From Archaeoglobales archaeon (GTDB lineage Archaea; Halobacteriota; Archaeoglobi; Archaeoglobales; Archaeoglobaceae): 5,133 bases of DNA. Of the stretch, positions 1 through 5,133 are shown in pieces. A program made the position numbers and the translations under genes. Position 1 is the stretch's first letter. Each line of letters begins with the position of its first letter. A model generated the notes under the pieces. The model did not search any database, had not been told where the DNA came from, and worked only from the letters and a program-made list of their open reading frames with translations. The stretch spans positions 1-5,133 of the forward strand of contig QMZD01000156.1 in the NCBI GenBank assembly GCA_003662985.1, written 5' to 3'.

Positions 1-2
1 AA

Positions 3-251
3 AAGACCAAGATTATTTTCCAGAACGAATATCTTGCTGTGGAGAATCAGTCTGAAAAGGTGAGCGTACCCGACATCATAACCCTAGTTGATAGCTTCAC
101 ATTGAGACCGATTACAACTGAAGAAATCAAACCTGGAATGAACGTGTATATCCTCACAATGCCCTCAGATAAAAAAATGGAAAACCAAAGAGGGGTTGGA
201 TGTGGTAGGACCGAAAACATTTGGATTGGACGAGAACTGAATGAAAATTGA
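3..251 (+). CDS. DUF917 / S-methyl-thiohydantoin desulfurase-like protein, C-terminal fragment with probable frameshift
   Basis: This is the 3' end of a gene that starts before the window. The frame is open from base 3, and reading from there gives KIIFQNEYLA before the GTG at 39, so that GTG is an internal Val codon and not the start. The segment (FQNE, then PDIITLVDSFTLRPITTEEI, then G-M-N-V-Y-I-L) matches, from memory, the C-terminal domain of DUF917 proteins, which typically have a 'NE-L', 'PDLI-LLD', 'P-TTE-L--G--V' pattern. The family is linked to hydantoin/thiohydantoin metabolism; the exact substrate here is unknown. After MPSDKK the in-frame tail (MENQRGVGCGRTENIW...) does not look like the family, whereas the frame reached by skipping one base gives WKTKEGLDVVGPKTFGLDEN and a stop at 238-240, which does. 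The gene is therefore probably frameshifted at the A7 tract, or there is a sequencing error. It is convergent with the radical SAM gene. Confidence 0.72.
   Translation, partial: KTKIIFQNEYLAVENQSEKVSVPDIITLVDSFTLRPITTEEIKPGMNVYILTMPSDKKMENQRGVGCGRTENIWIGRELNEN
171..177 (+). other. A7 homopolymer: probable frameshift site in the DUF917 gene
   Basis: Seven consecutive A residues fall in codons AAA AAA ATG. Upstream of the tract the family-like protein is in the frame starting at base 3. Downstream, the family-like sequence (from TGG at 178, ending TGA at 238-240) is in the frame starting at base 1. Six or nine A residues would join the two parts in one frame. The cause could be a real 1-nt indel, a homopolymer sequencing error or, less likely, slippage during expression. 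Confidence 0.6.
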
Positions 252-269
252 ATTTTTTGGAGACTTAAT

Positions 270-344
270 GGTTTGGAAATCTAGTGATTTGGAGATTTAG
301 TGGTTAGAGATTTTAGAGATTTTGGAGATTCTGGAGATCTTGGA
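270..344 (+). repeat. degenerate GATTTTGGA-type minisatellite
   Basis: Two 16-nt units lie side by side at 270-285 (ggtttggaaatctagt) and 286-301 (gatttggagatttagt), identical at 13 of 16 positions. After a short 7-nt partial unit come four 9-nt units in exact register: GATTTTAGA (309-317), GATTTTGGA (318-326), GATTCTGGA (327-335) and GATCTTGGA (336-344). The substitutions are all transitions. The array begins about 20 nt after the DUF917 stop, so it would form the 3' untranslated region of that transcript. Confidence 0.8.
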
Positions 345-351
345 GGTATCC

Positions 352-383
352 ACAATTTAAGGATTTTACAATTTAAGGATTTT
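352..383 (+). repeat. perfect 16-nt tandem duplication
   Basis: The 16-mer acaatttaaggatttt occurs at 352-367 and again, without change, at 368-383. Perfect identity beside a highly degenerate array suggests a recent slippage duplication. The second copy runs into a T6 tract (380-385). Confidence 0.9.
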
Positions 384-401
384 TTAGTATTTTTCAATTT
401 T
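380..401 (+). terminator. candidate T-rich terminator for the + strand DUF917 gene
   Basis: Closely spaced T runs (T6 at 380-385, T5 at 390-394, T4 at 398-401) lie about 130 nt past the DUF917 stop with no strong GC hairpin in front. Archaeal transcription commonly ends at such oligo-T tracts, so this is a plausible intrinsic terminator, but the whole region is T-rich and the assignment is only positional. Confidence 0.35.
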
Positions 402-421
402 CAATAAAACTGAATGAGGAT
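390..421 (-). repeat. shared intergenic element, copy A
   Basis: This 32-nt stretch (+ strand tttttcaattttcaataaaa... to ...gaggat) matches 4247-4277 at 29 positions, with one mismatch and three 1-nt gaps. Weaker similarity, mostly transitions, continues for about 14 nt beyond GAGGAT. It lies about 100 nt past the radical SAM stop on the - strand. Confidence 0.6.
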
Positions 422-428
422 CCAGTTC

Positions 429-490
429 AAATCTAAATTCTAAAATCTTAAGGTCTTAGATTCTAAAATTCTGAGATTCTGGGATTCTAA
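429..490 (-). repeat. degenerate AGAATYTN-type 8-nt tandem repeat
   Basis: Read on the - strand from 490 down, the sequence divides into near-tandem units: AGAATCCC, AGAATCTC, AGAATTTT, AGAATCTA, AGACCTTA, then shorter AGATTTT, AGAATTT and AGATTT. The array starts about 30 nt past the stop codon of the radical SAM gene, so it lies in that transcript's 3' untranslated region. It roughly mirrors the + strand array at 270-344, so that both transcripts would end in GA/T-rich repeats. Confidence 0.7.
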
Positions 491-519
491 ACTAGGAATC
501 TTAAATGTAACTCAAAAAG

Positions 520-1689
520 TCAACGGACCAGATCGAAATCATACTTTTTAGCTATCTTCATCGCTTCTCTCATCTCATCACCTCTTAACCTCCTCGCGAT
601 CTCCGGATAATCGTAGGCTTTGTAAGTTGGATAATACTGGAACATCAGATTGAACCTTGGATTGTTTAGATTCCTTGCAACCCAAGCTACGATCTTTTCA
701 GTGCAGCATTCAATATGCCCCGGCATCACTAAGTGCCTTATAAGCAACTCACCGTTTTTCTCAGCTCTTTTGAAATTCCTTGTGATTATCTCCCAGTAAT
801 TTTTAACCTTGCTGTACTTCAGCGCGCATTTGTCATCTCCATACTTGAAATCTCCAAGCCAGACATCCACAACATCCTCAATGATTTCTGCGAGCTCGCT
901 AGAATGGTACATGTTGGAGTTCCACACGACGGGAACGTTCGATTCAACATTCATCAAAATTTTCAATATCGTATGAGCATGCTGATCTGGATTTCCTCCC
1001 ACAAAATTCACGTTTCTGCTCCCTTGTCGGTATCTTAAATCAACAATTCGGGCAACATCAGCTTCGTTGACGGGATAGTCATCAGTGTAAACTATATCGT
1101 AATTCTGGCAGAAAACACACCGAAAGGTGCATCGATTGAAGAAAATCGTGTGAGAAGGAATGAGTTCAGGCTCCTCCCCCATATGCAGGAACTCAGACGA
1201 GAAGTAGCTTTTGTCACTGCACTTACAGAAGCCTATCTCGCTATAACGGTTTACCTCGCATCTCCTCTCACAGAAATGACAGCTTTCGAGCATCTTTTCA
1301 AGAATTTTTATTTTCAGATCAAGAAAACTAAATTTTGCAGACCTCTCCATAAACTTCTCCTTATCCACACTATCGGAGTCTAAAGCTTCCTTGATTTCTT
1401 TAAATTCTTTCTTCGCCTCAGTATGAATTTTTAGCAGATGATCGAGGTCGCTGGTTTTTTCTGAATCAAAATCAAGCCCAATCCTTTTTGCGATCTGAAA
1501 TTTTGCAACGGCATTCCCCAAATTTATTTGTCTATACCTTTCAAGTCCCACACTCAACATTGGAAAAACAGCTTTAAAAAATTGAGGTTTTGAGGATTTG
1601 TTTCCTCGAGGGTTTTCATCATATGCCTTCCATATCTTAACACTTGATCTAGCTATCCCTTTACTTCCACCCCCGAAAACTTCAGCCAA
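520..1689 (-). CDS. PflX-type radical SAM protein (COG1313-like)
   Basis: The 389-residue protein has the radical SAM [4Fe-4S] motif CX3CX2C at C187, C191 and C194, in context IFFNRCTFRCVFCQN. This fits the PflX/pyruvate-formate-lyase-activase-related branch, as do VVWNSNMY (255-261), DVWLGDFKY (275-283), IRHLVMPG (317-324) and a C-terminal QYYP. A glycine-rich NFVGGNP (228-234) is the likely SAM-binding 'GGE'-type motif. Upstream lies a second cysteine group, C137-X2-C140-X3-C144 with C155 and C157, also usual in this branch, which might hold another metal site. Residues 85-135 look helical and charged. The family's reaction is unknown, so no substrate is claimed. The only start codon before Met44 is TTG at 1687-1689, giving a 37-nt overlap with tldE and no clear ribosome-binding site; ATG at 1558-1560 (Met44) is the alternative but would lose a structured-looking N-terminus. 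It is the last gene of the tldD-tldE operon. Confidence 0.85.
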   Translation of the reverse strand: MAEVFGGGSKGIARSSVKIWKAYDENPRGNKSSKPQFFKAVFPMLSVGLERYRQINLGNAVAKFQIAKRIGLDFDSEKTSDLDHLLKIHTEAKKEFKEIKEALDSDSVDKEKFMERSAKFSFLDLKIKILEKMLESCHFCERRCEVNRYSEIGFCKCSDKSYFSSEFLHMGEEPELIPSHTIFFNRCTFRCVFCQNYDIVYTDDYPVNEADVARIVDLRYRQGSRNVNFVGGNPDQHAHTILKILMNVESNVPVVWNSNMYHSSELAEIIEDVVDVWLGDFKYGDDKCALKYSKVKNYWEIITRNFKRAEKNGELLIRHLVMPGHIECCTEKIVAWVARNLNNPRFNLMFQYYPTYKAYDYPEIARRLRGDEMREAMKIAKKYDFDLVR

Positions 1690-2930
1690 GGTGTATATGT
1701 ATTTTCAACCTGAATCTTCTCCTTTCCCCCGAATTCCACTTTCTTCAGCAGATCGTAAACGTTTCCGTATAACATCGCCGTTTTTATCGGTTTATCTTCA
1801 CCTGTTAGAACCGCTGGGGAACATTCAAGGCTGAAATCTCCACTCACAGGATTTGAAGTGTGGGCTCCGGTGAATGAGTGGATGTATAAAGCCTTTCCGT
1901 AATCCTCCTGAGCTTGAACCTCAACCAAAACGTTTGTTGGAAGCGTTACTGGATAGCTGTTTCTTTCCTGCCTTATTCCATTCCCCGTTGGATCTGCTGA
2001 AACTTCTTTTGACCACTTCCAGTCTTTAAGGAAATTTTTTAGAATTCCCGAGTCTACAAGAACCGTCTTTTGAGTGGGATTTCCCTCATCATCGAAGGGA
2101 GAGCTCATAAAAAGACCATCTTTCATTCCATCATCGATTAAGCTGATCTCTCCAAATACCTCATCATTCAACCTGTTGGCAAGAGGACTTCTTCCCTTCA
2201 TCACATTTTCCATGGAGAAAGCAGGATAAAGGGCATGGAAAAGAAGCTGATGGGTTGCAAGGGGAGACAGAACAACATCATACCTTCCGGCTTCAATCTT
2301 TCCTCCCTTCGAAGAGTGGATTGCAAAGATTGATGCGTTCTCAGCCATCCTTTTGAGATCGATGTCGATATCTCGGGATGTGGCTAAGTCGTATGCTGCT
2401 CCTTCTCCGTGTACACACTCGATAAAGGCTGAAACGAAAGTCTCCTTACTCTCCAGCTCGGATCCAGCGGAATTTAGGATCTCTTTCTTAATTCCCGACG
2501 CTTCAATAACACCCTCCGCCGGATTAGCTTTTTTCTCCAGTACCGTTGAGATCACCGTTTCTCCAGCTTCTTTCAGCCAGTTGCCCTCAATAACTTCTCT
2601 GCTGTATACGCCGTTAACTTTCGACATACCTCCTTCTGGGAAGTCATCGAGCTTTTCCTCAGATATCTTTGAAATTCTTATAGCTCTCTCACAGGTTTCT
2701 ATCAGAGCATCCGGATCTGTGGTGAAGGAGAAGCCGACTCTCCCATCGATTATAACCCTTATCGCAACACCCTCCTCCCTTTCAGCGATAAGATGCTTTA
2801 TTCTTCCCTTCTCAATTCTAACTGCCTTCTTTACCTCAACCTCGTGGAATATTTCCCATGAGTCTGAGTTGAACTCGAGAAACTTCAATGCAGCCTCTAA
2901 ATCCATTTGAAATTCCAACTCATTAGCCAT
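1653..2930 (-). CDS. tldE: TldE/PmbA-family peptidase subunit
   Basis: This 425-residue protein is the partner subunit of TldD. In bacteria the TldD-TldE heterodimer is a cytoplasmic zinc peptidase that cleaves unfolded or linear peptides, including maturing microcin B17 and degrading the CcdA antitoxin. The archaeal substrate is not known. Family hallmarks include SSPFDDEGNPTQKTV (276-290), a GILKNFLKDW segment (295-304), DPTGNGIR (313-320) and a C-terminal half with GAHTSNPVSGDFS (355-367) and an MLYGNVYDLL stretch. The HEXXXH zinc motif of TldD is absent, as expected, because TldE shapes the substrate channel rather than holding the metal. The length is normal for the family. The ATG start is well supported: it follows the tldD stop directly (TGAATG) and has GGAGGT six bases upstream, inside the end of tldD. 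Its 3' end overlaps the radical SAM gene by 37 nt. It appears intact. Confidence 0.95.
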   Translation of the reverse strand: MANELEFQMDLEAALKFLEFNSDSWEIFHEVEVKKAVRIEKGRIKHLIAEREEGVAIRVIIDGRVGFSFTTDPDALIETCERAIRISKISEEKLDDFPEGGMSKVNGVYSREVIEGNWLKEAGETVISTVLEKKANPAEGVIEASGIKKEILNSAGSELESKETFVSAFIECVHGEGAAYDLATSRDIDIDLKRMAENASIFAIHSSKGGKIEAGRYDVVLSPLATHQLLFHALYPAFSMENVMKGRSPLANRLNDEVFGEISLIDDGMKDGLFMSSPFDDEGNPTQKTVLVDSGILKNFLKDWKWSKEVSADPTGNGIRQERNSYPVTLPTNVLVEVQAQEDYGKALYIHSFTGAHTSNPVSGDFSLECSPAVLTGEDKPIKTAMLYGNVYDLLKKVEFGGKEKIQVENTYTPWLKFSGVEVKG

Positions 2931-4211
2931 TCACGCACCTCCGACAAATGCTCTAACAACGGTTGGCGGACCTCCATCTGATACGGGCACGAGCTGCCCA
3001 GCTTTTCCGCAAAAACCTGGGTCGAATCTCAATCCTTTGCCTATTTTTATGTCTTTCAGGATTTCAAGGGTGTGACCGCTCAGCGAGACATCTTTGATCA
3101 TCTTTCCAACCTCCCCATTGATTACAAGGTAACCGTACTGGGCACTGAAGTGGAAGTAGCCCGTCGCCGGATTCGTTTCTCCGCCTCTTGTTCCAACCAA
3201 ATAAACTCCATTCCCAACACTTTCAAGCAGCTCATCGAATTCATAGTCTCCTTCATCGATGTACGTGTTGCTCATCCTTATCAGAGGTTCGGCAACTCCC
3301 TGACTCCTTGAGTTCCCCGGAACACCGTTCAGTTTTTTGGCAGTCTCCCTCGAATGCAAAAATTCTTTGAAGATTCCAGCCTCGATGACAGCCTTCTTTC
3401 TCGCCTTAACGCCTTCATCGTCAAAGGGGAAGAACCCGAATTCCTCCCTAAGCGGGTCATCGTAAACGAAAAGCTCCTCAGGCCCGACCCTTATTCCTGT
3501 TTGCTTGAGAATGCTCGCCCCCCTCAATAAGTGATCTGCCTCAACCGCATGCCCGAAAGCCTCGTGGATGAAAACGCCACCCAGTGAGGGATCCATCAAA
3601 ACAGGCATCTTTCCAGAAGGAGGGCTTAAAGCACGCAAAAGCTCTTTTAGCTTTGAAGTGATTTCCGATGCCATTTCAAAGGGCTCATCTCCCGAAACAA
3701 CCTCAAAGCCTCCAGCCCTGAAAAGTCTTTTTGAAAGAAACTGCAAAGTCGTGTCTTTTCCTACAGCCTGAATCGCGATGCCCGTTCTGGGGACGGTATA
3801 GCTAACTTCAGCACCCAAAGAATTGGTATAGCGAAACTCCCTTATGTATTCGATATAGCCTATCCTCGTGCTCACAATATAATCCGCTCTTAACTCTTTC
3901 TCAATTTCCTTTAACAATTTCACCTTCTCTTCAACATCAATGCTATCAACATTGATCCTCTGCCTGAACTCGTAATGTCCGCTATCAACGGACTGATCGA
4001 TTTCAACATCTCCTCCCATAACATTTCTCTCTGCGAGCTCGAGTCCGAGTTTGTCATCAACAAGTCCATTGTAAACCCCCCACGACCCATTTTTCAAGAC
4101 TCTAAAGCTCTTTCCGGCATAGTTCTCATACTTTGGCTTTTCAAGCGATCCATTCTCAAGATTTAAAGAAAAAGATCTTGTCTTTAAATACCTAATATCG
4201 TAGAAATCCAT
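2931..4211 (-). CDS. tldD: TldD-family zinc metallopeptidase
   Basis: This 426-residue protein is the catalytic subunit of the TldD-TldE peptidase. The zinc motif HEXXXH is at 216-221 (H216, E217, H221) within GGVFIHEAFGHAVEADHL, including the family's downstream E224 and D226. The C-terminal GFCGKAGQ (399-406) supplies C401, matching the cysteine known as the fourth zinc-site residue in E. coli TldD. Other hallmarks are FPFDDEGV (261-268), the GNSRSQ and P-L-I-R-M-S-N-T-Y-I-D-E-G region (299-321) and GTRGGETNPATGYFHF (340-355). The N-terminal LNLENGSLEK (17-26) and FRVLKNGSWG (36-45) also fit, and support the ATG start at 4209-4211. All expected catalytic residues are present, so the enzyme should be active. 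It is the first gene of a tldD-tldE-radical SAM operon and has no obvious Shine-Dalgarno sequence, whereas tldE has a strong one. Confidence 0.96.
   Translation of the reverse strand: MDFYDIRYLKTRSFSLNLENGSLEKPKYENYAGKSFRVLKNGSWGVYNGLVDDKLGLELAERNVMGGDVEIDQSVDSGHYEFRQRINVDSIDVEEKVKLLKEIEKELRADYIVSTRIGYIEYIREFRYTNSLGAEVSYTVPRTGIAIQAVGKDTTLQFLSKRLFRAGGFEVVSGDEPFEMASEITSKLKELLRALSPPSGKMPVLMDPSLGGVFIHEAFGHAVEADHLLRGASILKQTGIRVGPEELFVYDDPLREEFGFFPFDDEGVKARKKAVIEAGIFKEFLHSRETAKKLNGVPGNSRSQGVAEPLIRMSNTYIDEGDYEFDELLESVGNGVYLVGTRGGETNPATGYFHFSAQYGYLVINGEVGKMIKDVSLSGHTLEILKDIKIGKGLRFDPGFCGKAGQLVPVSDGGPPTVVRAFVGGA
2937..2942 (-). promoter_or_regulatory. GGAGGT ribosome-binding site for tldE
   Basis: On the - strand, GGAGGT sits six bases before the tldE ATG and encodes the next-to-last glycines of TldD (GGA GGT GCG TGA ATG). 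It fixes the tldE start and implies translation of tldE is tied to that of tldD. Confidence 0.85.
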
Positions 4212-4245
4212 GGTTGTTTAAAGTCTCTAGGATAAAAAAATGTTT
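4212..4245 (-). promoter_or_regulatory. candidate archaeal promoter of the tldD operon
   Basis: On the - strand a T-rich element, TTTTTTTATC (4240 down to 4231), lies 20-29 bases before the tldD ATG, preceded by a purine-rich GAAAAACAAACA stretch (4252 down to 4241) that could act as BRE. With no Shine-Dalgarno near the ATG (bases just upstream read TAAACAACC), this spacing fits a TATA box of a leaderless or nearly leaderless transcript. The element is a weak match to the TATA consensus, and could equally be the oligo-T terminator of the upstream gene. Confidence 0.4.
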
Positions 4246-4266
4246 GTTTTTCAAATTTTCAAAAAA
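4232..4266 (-). terminator. candidate oligo-T terminator of the DUF22 gene
   Basis: About 47 nt past the DUF22 stop, the - strand shows T6 (4266-4261) and then T7 (4240-4234), separated by an A-rich stretch and without a GC hairpin. This resembles archaeal oligo-T termination. It overlaps the candidate tldD promoter, so which role applies cannot be settled from sequence. Confidence 0.35.
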
Positions 4267-4277
4267 TGAAAGAGGAT
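4247..4277 (-). repeat. shared intergenic element, copy B
   Basis: This is the partner of the copy at 390-421, in the same orientation, 36 nt past the DUF22 stop on the - strand. It includes a tandem TTTTCAAA pair and the T6 run (on the - strand) proposed as a terminator. Both copies follow the end of a - strand gene. Confidence 0.6.
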
Positions 4278-4312
4278 TTAATTCGAAAATTCATCCAATC
4301 TTCATTCTTCAC

Positions 4313-5128
4313 TCACAGTTTAGCCGGAAACAACCCTCCATGCTTCAAAATAAATGTTTCCGGTTCATAGAGAACTGTTACGTGGTACACGTTCACCATT
4401 CCAAGTGGTTCGCCTTTCTTTATTTTTAGATCTTTGTATGGTAAGAACACAACGTGATCCACTTTCCTTTCTTCCTCAACCATTCTAAGAGGTTCTTTAC
4501 TAAAAATATCAAGAATTACTCCCCATGGATGGTTTTTCCCCGCCAATGGCTGGACTATTGTAGATGCTGGAAAATCAATTTCCTCAATCTGGATTGTATC
4601 TACTTCGTTCGCTTTCAATTCCTTGTTTTCAGCAGATATCAATGGCTCCAATCTTCCCATCAAACTTCTCTTAAACTGGAAGGGTTTTACTTCAAACTCC
4701 TTTCTCAAAATCCTCTCACCCTTCCAAAAAACAAGGTTTCCCTTGAACGTTTTCAAAAGATACCTAATCAGACTCCTGGATCTTTCTCCAACCGAGACAT
4801 TATAAATATTGAGTATCCCAATTATATCGCCCTTACGAATTTCTCCATCGAAAACAGGCATGAAAAGGGCCTTCGACACCATTCGATTTTCCTCAATTTT
4901 TTTGGGTTTTCCACGGAGGTATAGATCTAACACCACCCCACAGGCATTCCTCATAATAAAAAGGGGAACCGGGATTGTATTCGCAGGTATTTCCATGGGG
5001 GAGATTTCGATTAGCTCTAATTCTCCCTTGGTAACCGTTAAATCTTGTTCCGCTATTAGAGGACACCATTCCGCAAGGTGCCATCTCCGATACCACATCT
5101 CAGAAACTTTTGCCTTCTCTCTTCTCAA
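4313..5128 (-). CDS. two-domain DUF22 protein of unknown function
   Basis: The protein (271 residues from the TTG at 5126-5128) consists of two tandem copies of one domain, at residues 23-113 and 162-252. They align over 91 columns without a gap and share about 31 identical residues. Conserved points in both copies are P-L-I at the start, I-P/F-P-A-x-T-I, G-V-x-L-D, E-E-x-R, F-x-P, K-G-x-x-x-G and N-x-Y-x-V. I recognise this as DUF22, a mainly archaeal family without known biochemistry; no catalytic motif, signal peptide or membrane segment is visible. The linker (about 114-161) is basic. The frame remains open to the right edge, so the true start may lie outside; ATG at 5096-5098 is an internal alternative just before the conserved W-Y-R-R-W-H-L-A segment. 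It lies 101 nt upstream of tldD on the same strand, probably in a separate transcript. Confidence 0.82.
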   Translation of the reverse strand: MRREKAKVSEMWYRRWHLAEWCPLIAEQDLTVTKGELELIEISPMEIPANTIPVPLFIMRNACGVVLDLYLRGKPKKIEENRMVSKALFMPVFDGEIRKGDIIGILNIYNVSVGERSRSLIRYLLKTFKGNLVFWKGERILRKEFEVKPFQFKRSLMGRLEPLISAENKELKANEVDTIQIEEIDFPASTIVQPLAGKNHPWGVILDIFSKEPLRMVEEERKVDHVVFLPYKDLKIKKGEPLGMVNVYHVTVLYEPETFILKHGGLFPAKL

Positions 5129-5133
5129 CTCTC

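Larger units (their letters stand above)
252..519. other. gene-free, repeat-rich gap between convergent genes
   Basis: This 268-nt AT-rich spacer separates the 3' ends of the DUF917 gene (+) and the radical SAM gene (-). No credible coding frame or RNA gene is seen. It is made almost entirely of low-complexity tandem repeats: a 16-nt unit at 270-301, a 9-nt unit at 309-344, a perfect 16-nt tandem duplication at 352-383, T-rich runs at 380-401, and an 8-nt-like unit on the - strand at 429-490. Since both flanking genes end here, no promoter is expected. Transcription termination on both strands is the only evident role. Confidence 0.8.

Noticed and set aside
39..251. GTG at 39 as the start of a 70-residue protein
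   Set aside because: The frame is open to base 3 and the residues before the GTG (K-I-I-F-Q-N-E) fit the DUF917 pattern, so it is the tail of a longer gene.
252..519. CRISPR array in the repeat-rich gap
   Set aside because: Repeat units are 8-16 nt, degenerate and directly abutting, with no spacers of regular length.
2353..2910. 185-codon open frame on the + strand opposite tldE
   Set aside because: It lies wholly antisense to the well-supported tldE, is low-complexity Ser/Ile-rich, and resembles no family.
4259..4294. 11-residue open frame (MNFRIKSSFIF) on the - strand just before tldD, considered as a peptide substrate for the TldD/E-radical SAM unit
   Set aside because: It is too short, has no ribosome-binding site, and shows no leader/core pattern; AT-rich chance frame.
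4454..4924. 156-codon open frame on the + strand opposite the DUF22 gene
   Set aside because: It is antisense to a protein with clear duplicated domains; its aromatic-rich composition is typical of a shadow frame.
4893..5096. 67-codon - strand frame overlapping the DUF22 N-terminus
   Set aside because: It overlaps in another frame a region that is conserved between the two DUF22 copies; no independent support.

Overview
The window looks like chromosomal DNA from a euryarchaeon, most likely of the Archaeoglobales type. The reasons are a duplicated DUF22-domain protein (a mostly archaeal family, seen in Archaeoglobales and some methanogens), an archaeal-style tldD-tldE pair, a strong GGAGGT ribosome-binding site, and T-rich rather than hairpin-type transcript ends. 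The assignment rests on protein families recognised by eye, so genus and species are not claimed.

Layout. Positions 3-251 (+) hold the 3' end of a DUF917 (S-methyl-thiohydantoin-desulfurase/hydantoinase-like) gene. It appears to carry a 1-nt frameshift in an A7 tract (171-177), about 20 codons before its end. Positions 252-519 are a gene-free gap between convergent genes, filled with degenerate short tandem repeats. The left half repeats a GATTTTGGA-like 9-mer on the + strand, the right half an AGAATCTN-like 8-mer on the - strand, and between them lie a perfect 16-nt tandem duplication and T-rich runs.

Everything from 520 to the right edge is on the - strand. In transcription order it reads: a two-domain DUF22 protein (4313-5128, possibly cut by the window edge), a 101-nt gap with T-tracts that could end that transcript and start the next, then tldD (2931-4211), tldE/pmbA (1653-2930) and a PflX-type (COG1313-like) radical SAM protein (520-1689). 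The last three are packed with a 0-nt junction and a 37-nt overlap, so they are very likely one translationally coupled operon.

Working together. TldD and TldE form a zinc peptidase heterodimer that, in bacteria, degrades or trims unfolded peptides and matures some peptide products. Coupling it to a radical SAM enzyme of unknown substrate suggests, but does not prove, a peptide-modifying and peptide-processing unit. No precursor peptide is visible in the window. The two intergenic gaps share a 31-32-nt sequence located just downstream of - strand genes, which may be a common 3'-end/terminator element or a small dispersed repeat.
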